In this document: positions 55,801-64,000 of the stretch, piece after piece
Position numbering within the stretch: the first letter of the stretch is position 1
Layout: each line of letters opens with the position of its first letter
Assembly: GCA_011032825.1 (NCBI GenBank)
Contig: JAADJZ010000002.1
Coordinates: 2,046,001 to 2,110,000 of the forward strand
From: Massariosphaeria phaeospora
Taxonomy: Eukaryota; Ascomycota; Dothideomycetes; Pleosporales
Length of the DNA: 64,000 bases
Direction of reading: 5' to 3'
Made by a program: the position numbers and the translations under genes
Notes under the pieces: generated by a model
Seen by the model: only the letters and a program-made list of their open reading frames with translations
The model's database searches: none
What the model was told of the DNA's origin: nothing

Positions 55801-57780
55801 ATGAAGAATGTAGAAGAGTTCCAGCTGAGTGGAAATGGAGATACTACTGGATATGATCCCAACGTATCATCTTACAAAAGCAACGATGAGCAGGTGTTAG
55901 CTCACTTTGGAAAGAGACAACAGCTCAAGGTACCTCCAAAATCTTCCAGCCTGATACTAAATTAACTAGGCCAGCGAAATTTCAGTTTGATCTCTGTGCT
56001 TGGACTGGGATCTACCCTTAGTAAGTGCGATATACGTTGATTGTTGCCTATGCTCACACGCCAGCAGTGCTTACCTGGGAGGGATCCATTGTGTTAGTAG
56101 CTGATATAACCCATCTAATCACAACTACCTAACTTCCTTTAGGGGCATACAACCACTTTTGATCAACGGGGGCCCTACAGGGGCCATTGCAGCGTTTCCA
56201 GTTGTGATGACTGGTGTTTCAATTCAAGTGCTTGTAATGGCGGAAATGGCATCAATGTGTGTAACCGCAAGACTCTCGCTTTATAAAGCTAACTGTGATA
56301 GGATTCCTCTTGCGGGAGGCGAGTACAACTGGGTCGCAATCCTTTCACCTCCTCAACTATCCAATTTTCTGTCCTACACAACCGGCTGGATTCTCACCAT
56401 CGCATGGCAGGCCGCATGCGCGTCCGTTACCTGGCTCAACTCCAGTATCATCCTCGCTATCGTGTCCGCCAATTACCCCACATACCAGATGAAGCTTTGG
56501 CATGGTACGATGATATTTTACGCCATCGTCGCAGTTTCGATATTAGTAAATACCTACCTTGGTCGTATATTCTCTAGCCTTGAGGCTGTTGCGTTTGTTC
56601 TACACATAGTAGGATTCTTCGTCATTCTTATTGTTATCATCTACTTGGCACCAAAGACTGATACTTCAGTCGTGTTCGGTACATTTATCAACGGGGGCAA
56701 CTTTTCACATGACGTACTGTCAGCAATAATCGGCGCAGTATCGATGATGTACTCTTTCAATGGTGCGCACCCGTTAAGAACCACTACCATGAACGCTTAC
56801 TGATTTTTCCCCTAGGCGTTGACGGAGCCACCCACATGGATAAGATCCGGTCGTCTTCATTCAACTATTTTGGCGCATACTGACCAACAAAGCTGAGGAA
56901 ATCAAAGACGCGACGGTAACCATTCCGCGCGCTATGATCATAACGGTGCTGTTGAATGGCATCACAGGTTGGGCCATGCTTATCGCAATGGTTTATTGCA
57001 TGGGACCAGTAGAAGACGTTCTAACATATAGCTTTGGCTTTCCATACATACCCATCTTTCAGTCAATCACGAACTCAAAAGGCGGAGCCACGACTGTAGT
57101 AAGTTGGATCACTAAATATCTCTTGCTATCAATCAGACTTTAACCGGGAACAAAGACTTGTATCATACTCATGATCAGTATACCGGGATCAATCGGCTTC
57201 TTTGCAACGGCATCGAGAATGCTGTGGGCGTTTGCTCGCGAAGACGGAGTGCCATTTTCTCGGCAGATCTCTACGGTAAATTAAAAAAACAGCCTTAGTC
57301 TTATCAATTTAACTTCGATAGGTGGAACCACGCACTGCTCTGCCGATCTACCCAATCGCTGTTACCGTGACTATCTCGCTTCTTCTCGCTCTGATAAATC
57401 TGGGTTCTACTACGGCGTTCAACGCCTTGAGCGGTCTGACAGTGGCAGGATTCTACTCCGCCTTCATTGTATCAGCTTCTGTAATGCTTTACCGCCGCTT
57501 GACCGTAGCGCCATCTGACATTGCGTGGGGTCCTTTCCGATTGGGAAAAGCGGGTGTACCTCTTACAATCATCGCTCTAGTGTACAGTTTCGTCGGCTGG
57601 TTCTTCTCATTTTGGCCTCCGGTTTCCGTGGTAACCGTGAAGAGTTTCAACTGGTCTTTAGTAGTTTATTGTGGTACTATGATCACGGCTATGGGTTGGT
57701 GGACGTTCCGGGCAAGATTCACGTATATAGGCCCAAGACTAGAGGCTGGAATTTGTGACGGTGGAGACCGCTCTGTCTGA
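55801..57780 (+). CDS. APC-family amino-acid/GABA-type permease with a broken splice donor
   Basis: Nine exons: 55801-55929, 55975-56020, 56068-56092, 56143-56256, 56302-56762, 56816-56839, 56893-57098, 57156-57275 and 57322-57780 (527 aa). The fungal amino-acid/choline permease pattern is complete: RNFSLISVLGLG, TWEGS, NGGPTGAI, AEMASM, AGGEYNW, SFNGVDGATHM, AEEIKDATVTIPRAM, ATASRMLWAFAREDGVPFS and EPRTALPIY. After the tiny 24-nt exon 6 the expected GT donor reads AT (ATGG/ATAAGA at 56840). Skipping exon 6 keeps the reading frame and would remove only eight residues (GVDGATHM), but these include a conserved loop. It may therefore be weakly working or dead. Substrate uncertain: amino acid, GABA or choline. 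Confidence 0.8.
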
Positions 57781-58322
57781 GTCGATGAAAGTAGAGCTCG
57801 GAAAACGAACGGCGGTACGGTGGGTTACAGATATCTCGAGATCTGCCGTACATCATATCTGATTCTAGGGTTAGCGGAATGTTCAATCCGCAACAACTTT
57901 ACTCTGATATTTTGCGCTAAACATTCAAAAATGCACTATGGTCAGCATCTGGCCAGTTAACGTAACTGGGAGAAACAATTTCCATACCCTCGGGTTGTAA
58001 GATTGCCTGTTCGCAAAAGCGTAAGCCAGATGAATAGAGTAAAATCCATCGACCTGTAGTTACAGCACGCTCGGCTAGCTCCTAGAATTATTTGCGATGC
58101 CGAAGACGGAGCAGTGACGTACCAGCCAGCTAATTAACCGCCACCCAAGCTACCAGCAAGTATGTTGTTTCCAACCCGTCTCGATGGAAGATTATCACGT
58201 GACTGACGCATTCACTCTGAACCAGTACCTCAGTATTCTTGCGAGGAGTCGCTGGGTCTACAACTGAAATCAGATAATCTAAACAATGGAAAATCTCACA
58301 TCTGGATTCCTCCGCGGCAGAC
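57781..58322. other. convergent spacer
   Basis: 542 bp between the 3' ends of the permease and arginine genes. No gene is seen. Confidence 0.5.
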
Positions 58323-60529
58323 CTAATCGGGCCTCTTGCCGTCAGCCCAGCTAGGCACCACCCCGCCACAAACATCAACATACGCATCCCACCTCGACAT
58401 TTCCATTTCCGCGCCGTTTCCACTCGTCCCAGCCCCTCTCTTCCTCGCCCACTCCTCCACCACCCCCTCGCTAGTCCAAAACATAGTCCACTGCTCGTCC
58501 GGCAAGTTCCACATGCCCAGGCTCCGTTCAAAATACCACTTGTTCACCGGATTACTGGTCCTGGACCTCCACACCACGCCCTGCGGAAAGCACGTCCGCG
58601 TCAGCGCATTCCAAACGATATCCGCTACGCCACCGGAACCCTGAGACTTGGTAAGGACCGCAAATTTGTCGAGATAGGGTATCCAGAGTGGGGAGTCCGG
58701 CGGAGGGGGTTCGGACAGCGAGGGGGGAGCCTCCCATGTGCAGATGGCGCCGCCCTCGTAGTTGCCGGCGATGATGATGCCCGCGACGCGACCTCGAATG
58801 CGTTCCAGGTAATGTCGTGCATCGATCTTCCTGCGAAATGAGTCCTCGATCAGATCTACCAGACGGGGGAAGTCGATTCGCGGATCATCAGCTAGCTCAA
58901 TGCAGGGGTGAGACGGTGACGGCGGCTGCCAAGGTCCGGTTGTGCGTGGGTCGGGTATAATCGTAACGGGTATTCCTCTCTTTAAGAATGTGGCAGCATT
59001 CGGTGCCGCCGAAGCGGAGGGCCGCGTTGACAGAGGCGCGGGCAGGGATGAAGATGTCATTGGTTTATCGGTGAGGAGATTGTGAATGAGCGGATTCTTC
59101 GACCGTCTTGTTCGGACGCCGGTTGACGGTGTGGACAAGAATTGCGCTTGTGATGATATGGCGGCTTCGGCCGGAGTGATGATTATCGCCGATGATGATG
59201 GAGGGAGTAGTTTAAGAGCTCGTTGGGCCAAAGCAAGGTTTTTGACGTGTCTAATAGCGAGTTGCGGTCTTGTATGCTGTGCTTTGGAAGGCGAGGAGGA
59301 TGAGCGCTCTAAATCGCTCTTTACGTCCTGGTATTCGGCTTCGAGGTTGATGAAGACGTGAGCTCCATCCTCCCGGATGTTGGAGGGTATACCCCCGAGA
59401 GGATCCAGTATGATGACCCGATCGAGTAGACTCTTGTTAGATACTGGGATGCCGAGTAGCCCATGTGACTGATCTCCCTTGCTGATTTGAGTAGTTATAC
59501 CAGCGAACTCGCGGGTTAATGCCAACACCACCTCGTCCGCTCGCACACGGACTTTTCTAAACTCGGAATCGTAGGCAAACGGCGGTATGACGGGGATGAT
59601 GCCATCCTCGATGGGCGGGAAGAGCAGGTGATGTTCCTGAACCTCGACCCTGCCCCTGACCTCAACGGTGCTAGGGACCTCTCGACCAACATTCGCATAG
59701 CATAGGGCGTGGTCGACTTCGAAGGCGCCGGGCTCGTTGTACTCTTCCAGCGCCTCGATTATACGGGCGGCTTGATCCCGGACCTCGGCTTCCCAGCTTG
59801 CGTCGATCTCTAGTGTGTCCGGGCCGGCATCTTCGTCGCAGTCCACAACGACAGCCAGGTTCAATCCAAGGCGTGCCATTTGACTAAGAGTCAGCGCGAT
59901 GCCTCCCAGCGTCTCATCGTCCAGTATCTGTGGCTGCCGCAGCTTAACGAGAGCCAGATGTAGCGGCTCGATGCTGCTCTTGTCTTGAATCGGCGACTCC
60001 AGGACCTCGCGAGTAAAGACCGGGCTGTTCTGCACGGCCTTGGTAGGCTCATACAGATTCCCAAGATTGACGCCCGTCCGTGTAAGCCGCCACTCATTGT
60101 GATGCGCTCGCGCCACTACTTCGCTTTTAGGGTGCTCGACCTTTGGTGATTCGGCCGGAGCTTCAGGCTTCGTCGGGGAATCGAAGTGCTTCAGGAAGTT
60201 GCGCGCGTCTCGATTGCCAGGGGATTCTTTGAGTAGGCGGGTCAATTGGGTGCGTTCGGCGCGTTGTCGCTCCTTCGCTGAGCTCTTCTTGCCATTGCGC
60301 GCAGGCTCGATGCCTGACACGCAGAGCCGCGAGCACGTCGAGAAGGGCAAGCTGGAAGGTAGATTGCAGGCCGTTGGTATGCTAACGTTCCTGGGGAGTA
60401 ACTATGGCCTCAATTGATCAGCACAAACCTGTACGGAGTTGTCTACAGATGAGTCAAGCGAATACTTCCACGCACGTTGACCGCTGCCCTCCCCATACCC
60501 CGCGACGGGGCTTTGCGGCAGAGACTCAT
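58323..60529 (-). CDS. arg2: mitochondrial N-acetylglutamate synthase
   Basis: Two exons: 60529-60476 and 60401-58323 (710 aa). It makes N-acetylglutamate from glutamate and acetyl-CoA, the first step of arginine synthesis in the mitochondrial matrix. The main frame has no ATG at its start. The predicted 18-codon first exon ([18 protein letters not shown]) supplies one and, with the next residues, makes an Arg-rich, acid-poor mitochondrial presequence. An amino-acid-kinase-like part occupies the middle. The C-terminal NAT domain has [19 protein letters not shown] and the NAGS signature [31 protein letters not shown]-type (Gcn4/Cpc1) sites lie at 60450-60456 (inside the predicted intron) and near 60568, fitting general amino-acid control. 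The conserved arginine attenuator uORF of fungal arg-2 was not found. Exon 1 is the least certain part. Confidence 0.85.
60450..60456. promoter_or_regulatory. Gcn4/Cpc1-type site TGAGTCA
   Basis: A perfect TGAGTCA (TGACTCA on the minus strand) near the arg2 start, within the predicted first intron. A partial TGACTC lies near 60568 in the shared promoter. Such sites mediate amino-acid starvation response. Confidence 0.5.
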
Positions 60530-60844
60530 CCTTCATCCCCCGGGCTCAAGCATGAACACACACGGCGGAGTCATGAGGGGCGGTGGGGATGGACAGGAAC
60601 ATGCTGTCGGCGCACTCGTACGAAGCTGTGACGCGATGGTGCAGCTCAAATTCGGCAGCTAATCGATAAGGCAGGACGTCACTTTAGCCGACATCGGGAT
60701 CGGCTCTGTTCCTCCACGAGATCCCTGATGACAAAGGCGACTCTGGGGTAGTTCTATGACGATGAACTCAAAGCGATACTACAACACGAAACTCAGCTCT
60801 TCCCCATCGTTGGTCTAGCCGCTCGAAGGACCAAACAAGACAGC
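60530..60844. promoter_or_regulatory. divergent promoter between arg2 and the dehydrogenase gene
   Basis: 315 bp. On the arg2 strand two short ATG frames (18 codons from 60603 and 13 codons from 60572, ending in TGA) precede the predicted start, but neither shows the conserved SQxYLxxHLW core of the arginine attenuator peptide. Confidence 0.5.
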
Positions 60845-61884
60845 ATGGCACCGCAACTCGCATGGATCGGGCTCGGCAACATGGGCAGAGTAAGAATAGC
60901 CGACACTCGCCCCGTATCCGCGCCCGTGCTTACCACCACCATCGCTCTCCATAGGGCATGTGTAAGAACCTGGTCGAAAAAGGCAATCTGGACAAGCCCT
61001 TGGTGCTCTACAACCGCACCAAGAAGCGGGCCGACGACCTCTCAGCCCAGCTCGGCTTCGACAAGACCATCGTCGTCGACACCATCGGCGAGGTAGTCAA
61101 GCGCGCAGACATTATATTCCTCTGTCTGGGCGACGACGCGGCTGTTAATGGCGCCGTGGACGTGCTTTTGCAGGGCGAGGTAGAGGGGAAGCTGATTGTT
61201 GATTGCTCGACCGTACACCCGGACACGACTAACGCGCTGGAGGCACGGATTATAGGGAAGAATGTAGAGTTCGTCGGCATGCCCGGTGTGTAACTACCTT
61301 GTATTTGACAAAGCAGATGCTCATAACAGTCCACAGTCTTCGGCGCCCCCGCCATGGCCGACGCCGGGAACCTAGTCTGCGTGCTGGCCGGCGCGCAAGC
61401 CTCCGTCGCCAAAGTGCAGCCATTCACCACGGGCGTCATGGGCCGCGCGACCATCGACTTCAGCGGCCAGCGCGCCGGCAACGCCAGCCTGCTCAAAGTC
61501 ATCGGCAACACCTTCATCCTGAACATGGTGGAAGCGCTCTCGGAAGGCCACACGCTGGCGGAAAAGACCGGGCTGGGGACCGCCAACCTGCACCAGTGGA
61601 TCGAAGCCATGTTCCCCGGGCCGTATGCCGCGTACTCGACCCGCATGCTGGCGGGCGACTACTACCAGAGGGAGGAGCCGCTTTTCCATGTCGATCTCGC
61701 GAGGAAGGATGCGCGGCATGCGCTGGATCTGGCGGGGAAGTCGGGCACGCGCATGCCGGCGTTGGAGGTGGCTGAGAGGCATCTCGGGCTGGTGAAGGAG
61801 CATTTGGGGGACAGGGGGGATATCCCAAGTGTATATGGCGCGGTCAGGCAGGAGAGTGGGTTGAAGTTTGAAAACAAGGAGTGA
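60845..61884 (+). CDS. 3-hydroxyisobutyrate dehydrogenase-like NAD(P)-dependent enzyme
   Basis: Three exons: 60845-60889, 60955-61285 and 61337-61884 (307 aa). The Rossmann start LAWIGLGNMGRGMCKNLVEKG carries GxGxxG. LYNRTKKRADDL is the loop that chooses the cofactor, with Arg-Thr-Lys suggesting NADPH. Next come LGDDAAVNGAVD, DCSTVHPDTT (the family DxSTxxP motif), FVGMPVFGAPAMADAG and GxxK-type GNASLLKVIGN with the catalytic Lys. Family members oxidise 3-hydroxyisobutyrate or reduce small aldehydes (GLYR-type). The usual mitochondrial presequence of true HIBADH is missing, so a cytosolic glyoxylate/succinic-semialdehyde-reductase-like role is equally likely. Confidence 0.88.
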
Positions 61885-62044
61885 TTGTGCGTGGCCTTGG
61901 TTGAGTAGATATCTACCTTCATTATTAGCCTTCAGTAGGTATCCGATGTTGATAGTAGTGACTTCCTTTGAACCTGAGATGCGAAGCGACTACAGAGGCC
62001 CACATAATCATGGCTACTCTGAGTGTTTATGAGGCGTGGAAGCG

Positions 62045-62095
62045 GTGAGGCCGGAGCGTGGATTGAAGTTTGAGAACAACGATTGAGCGTGCAAA
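62045..62095 (+). repeat. diverged duplicate of the 3' end of the dehydrogenase gene
   Basis: CGTGGATTGAAGTTTGAGAA and the following ACGATTGAGCGTG resemble the gene end at 61855-61892 (AGTGGGTTGAAGTTTGAAAA, AAGGAGTGATTGTGCG). A second pair of blocks downstream of each (TAGCCTTCAGTAGGTA versus GTAGGTACC...TTAGCTTCCAG) hints at a local duplication of about 200 bp with rearrangement. Confidence 0.55.
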
Positions 62096-63366
62096 CACTA
62101 TTCGGTAACCGCCAGCCGAGTAGGTACCTGGCACTACCATTAGCTTCCAGACTTGAATACTATCGTCGTTGTCGTGAGATTCCCTGCGACACACGCTTCT
62201 CCAAGAAGTACACCCGCTCGCCAAGTCTCCCACAGTGCGATCTCACAAACCTCCCACGCATCAAACCTCCCACCCCAAAACATCAGACGAACACAGACCA
62301 CCACCCACACCTTTCCGATTCGCCACCCGCCCCACTTCCACCGCCTTCCACCAGCCCCACTCACTCACTCACTCCGTCCCCACTACTGCCTACGCACTCC
62401 CCCCTCCCCCCATTCCTTTCCACCTCCCTCCCCATCCCTAATTAATTACTTACATTCCTGCTATCCTATATATATTTCCCAACGGCCAATTCTTCCATAT
62501 TGAATAGTACAGCTTGCTTAGCGGTGAGAGGAATCCCTTGATCCCCAGGACTGAAAAGTTCGGGTTGACAAGTATGTAGATGTCCAGACCGCCGTTAACC
62601 AGGTTGGCTGTTCCAGTTTTTTTTTGCCGAAATGTGTTCGAGTCCCGCTGGGATTTTTGTTTTTGGGGGTATTTTTGGGCGGGGTTGCGTTTGAGGGGGG
62701 TTGGGATGGAAGGATGGATGGTGGATGGGCGTGGTGGGTGGGGAAGGGAAGGAAGGGAAAGTGGAGGCGACGAAGGTCTGAATGAGAGGGAGAGTAAGGA
62801 AGGTTAGGTAGGTATGAGGAGAGGATATATATAGGGAGAGGGAGAGAAGACGAGGAGTCGATAGGAATTGTATTACTTATTATTGCTAGTGTATCGTCGT
62901 ACGTCACAATCAACACCCAGACAGACTCCGCTTCGCCGCATCGCCGCATCGCCGCATCAGCAGCACTGATCCAGTCAGATGGAACGAGCGGGTTGGGTTG
63001 GGTCTTCCAAGTCGCAGCGCGCTTCGCTTCAGCGTCCTCTCTTCAATATAATTCCACCAATATACAGATACCATAACAACACTATACCTACTCCCCGCTT
63101 AGCCTCTCGCGAACGAACCTTCCTCGGAAGAAGCCTCCCTCCAGAACGCATTGGCCAGTTCAAGGTTGCTGCTCGACTCTCTCCATTGCATCTACAAGTC
63201 TTCTCATACCTTTCTTTATCCTTCTTGGGACGTACCTATTTTATAGGAAGTTTCTTCTGCAAGCTAAACTGAACAATTGATGGCAAGATAATGTGTGTGC
63301 TAGACGTTGAGGTCTGATATCGGAAGTCTACTGGAGCTTCTCTCTTTCTAAGGGACGCACGTAAGA

Positions 63367-63402
63367 GAAGAAGAAGAAGAAGAAGAAGAAGAAGAAGAAG
63401 AA
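63367..63402 (+). repeat. (AAG)n trinucleotide microsatellite
   Basis: About twelve GAA/AAG units in a row, followed by a short imperfect tail (ATAGAAGAAGAAAAAG). Confidence 0.95.
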
Positions 63403-63587
63403 ATAGAAGAAGAAAAAGCCACCCAAGATAGACCACTCCAGAACTCCCTCGCTCCACGCCTATCGTAACTCGTGTTGAATGCCGTCAGTACTCGTTCTCG
63501 CGTGCGTCTACCCGAACGACTAGTTCTCCACAATCACATCCCGCTCTCGACGTAGCCTCCAAACAATTAGAGTCACGCCAGACGGAT

Positions 63588-64000
63588 CTACTTCGCCTCC
63601 CCGTTCACGGCCCCCTGCCTCACCATCCACGTCAGCAGATCCACCTTCGTCACCACCGCCGCAGCCCTTAACTCCCCCTCCACGCGCTCCGTAACCACCG
63701 CCGCACTATTCCACTCAAAAAACTTGTTCAAATCGCTCAACGTAGTATCGCGCGTGATCTCGACAAACTCGCGCCTGCTGCCCTTCTTGTTGCCCTCGCC
63801 GCTAGCACCCTCGATACGCAGATGTCCCAGATCCGTCACCACCTCGTGCAGTTTGCTGAAGTCGAACATGACGTCCTGGACGGGCGTCTTGGGATTCGCG
63901 CGCCCGGAGGCGATCCACGAGAGCAGGTTGCCGAGCGTGACGAGCCCGGCGAGACGCGCTTTGCCGGACGGAGAGTAGGTGGAGACGGGGAGCTGGTCGA
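63588..64000 (-). CDS. cys4: cystathionine beta-synthase, C-terminal CBS-domain part (runs off right edge)
   Basis: The minus-strand frame is open from the right edge to TAG at 63588 (137 codons visible). It shows paired CBS-domain features: YSPSGKARLAGLVTLGNLLSWI (first CBS motif), then TPVQDVMFDF, TLSDLNKFFEWNSAAVVTE and AAVVTKVDLLTWMVRQ (second). The order V-T-L-G-N-L, T-L-S-D-L, S-A-A-V-V and V-T-K-x-D-L-L matches the C-terminus of fungal cystathionine beta-synthase, which makes cystathionine from serine and homocysteine. The PLP catalytic domain would lie beyond the window, so the assignment rests on the regulatory part alone. An internal ATG at 63869 is not the start. Confidence 0.75.
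   Translation of the reverse strand, partial: DQLPVSTYSPSGKARLAGLVTLGNLLSWIASGRANPKTPVQDVMFDFSKLHEVVTDLGHLRIEGASGEGNKKGSRREFVEITRDTTLSDLNKFFEWNSAAVVTERVEGELRAAAVVTKVDLLTWMVRQGAVNGEAK

Larger units (their letters stand above)
61885..63587. other. intergenic region with repeats
   Basis: 1.7 kb. It contains a partial copy of the 3' end of the upstream gene (about 62045-62095), a C-rich tract (62220-62440), G-rich purine tracts (62650-62850) and an (AAG)n array. No gene is supported. Confidence 0.5.

Noticed and set aside
62560..62660. Possible tRNA (A-box-like TTAACCAGGTTGG and B-box-like GTTCGAGTCCC followed by T-run)
   Set aside because: T-stem and acceptor stem do not pair, so it is not a tRNA.

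Overview
This is a window of a filamentous ascomycete (Pezizomycotina) nuclear genome, probably a Dothideomycete. The evidence is short introns of about 43-115 nt with GTRNGT donors and CTAAC/CTGAC-type branch sites, genes on both strands without operons, fungal-only families (UstYa/DUF3328, PTH11-like rhodopsin-domain 7TM, fungal 7TM of DUF7703 type, GT90/CAP10) and compact intergenic spaces. The class is an inference. All gene models were assembled by hand from reading frames, splice consensus and family conservation; splice sites are predictions.

Layout. 1-5.6 kb: the 5' end of an unknown membrane protein, an augmin (HAUS3-type) subunit, a charged-repeat protein and a membrane protein with an NPF-rich tail. 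6.9-13.8 kb: two tandem, diverged paralogues of a Ulp1/C48-type cysteine protease that carry C-terminal copies of a W-rich module I do not recognise; the second copy is cut by two in-frame TAG codons. 13.8-16.5 kb: gene-poor DNA with decayed tandem repeats. 16.5-22.7 kb: a C2H2 zinc-finger factor, a GC-rich non-genic island, a small nuclear-type protein with a SUMO-interacting motif, a PCNA-binding (PIP) box and a CHORD-like zinc cluster, and a secreted protein behind a perfectly duplicated TATA box. 22.7-34.6 kb: a gene-poor stretch with a 346-bp TA-flanked inverted-repeat element, a second C2H2 paralogue, a RING-H2 ligase, a signal-peptide-bearing SDR and a small 7-cysteine secreted protein. 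34.6-46.7 kb: two MFS transporters, a 7TM membrane protein with one in-frame TAG, a GT90 glycosyltransferase and a secreted DJ-1/PfpI protein. 49.6-57.8 kb: a UstYa-like gene with an in-frame stop beside its first HxxHC motif, a tiny secreted peptide gene, a GNAT, a rhodopsin-domain 7TM protein and an APC amino-acid permease with a broken splice donor. 58.3-64 kb: arginine biosynthesis (N-acetylglutamate synthase), a 3-hydroxyisobutyrate-dehydrogenase-like enzyme and the 3' end of cystathionine beta-synthase.

How it fits together. Housekeeping functions (augmin, arginine and cysteine synthesis) sit at the edges. The middle is accessory: secreted proteins, transporters, duplicated proteases and transcription factors, repeats, and several freshly damaged genes. 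The strongest candidates for something undescribed are the Ulp1-plus-module tandem pair, and the 49.6-57.8 kb block, which looks like a decaying UstYa-type peptide or metabolite locus.
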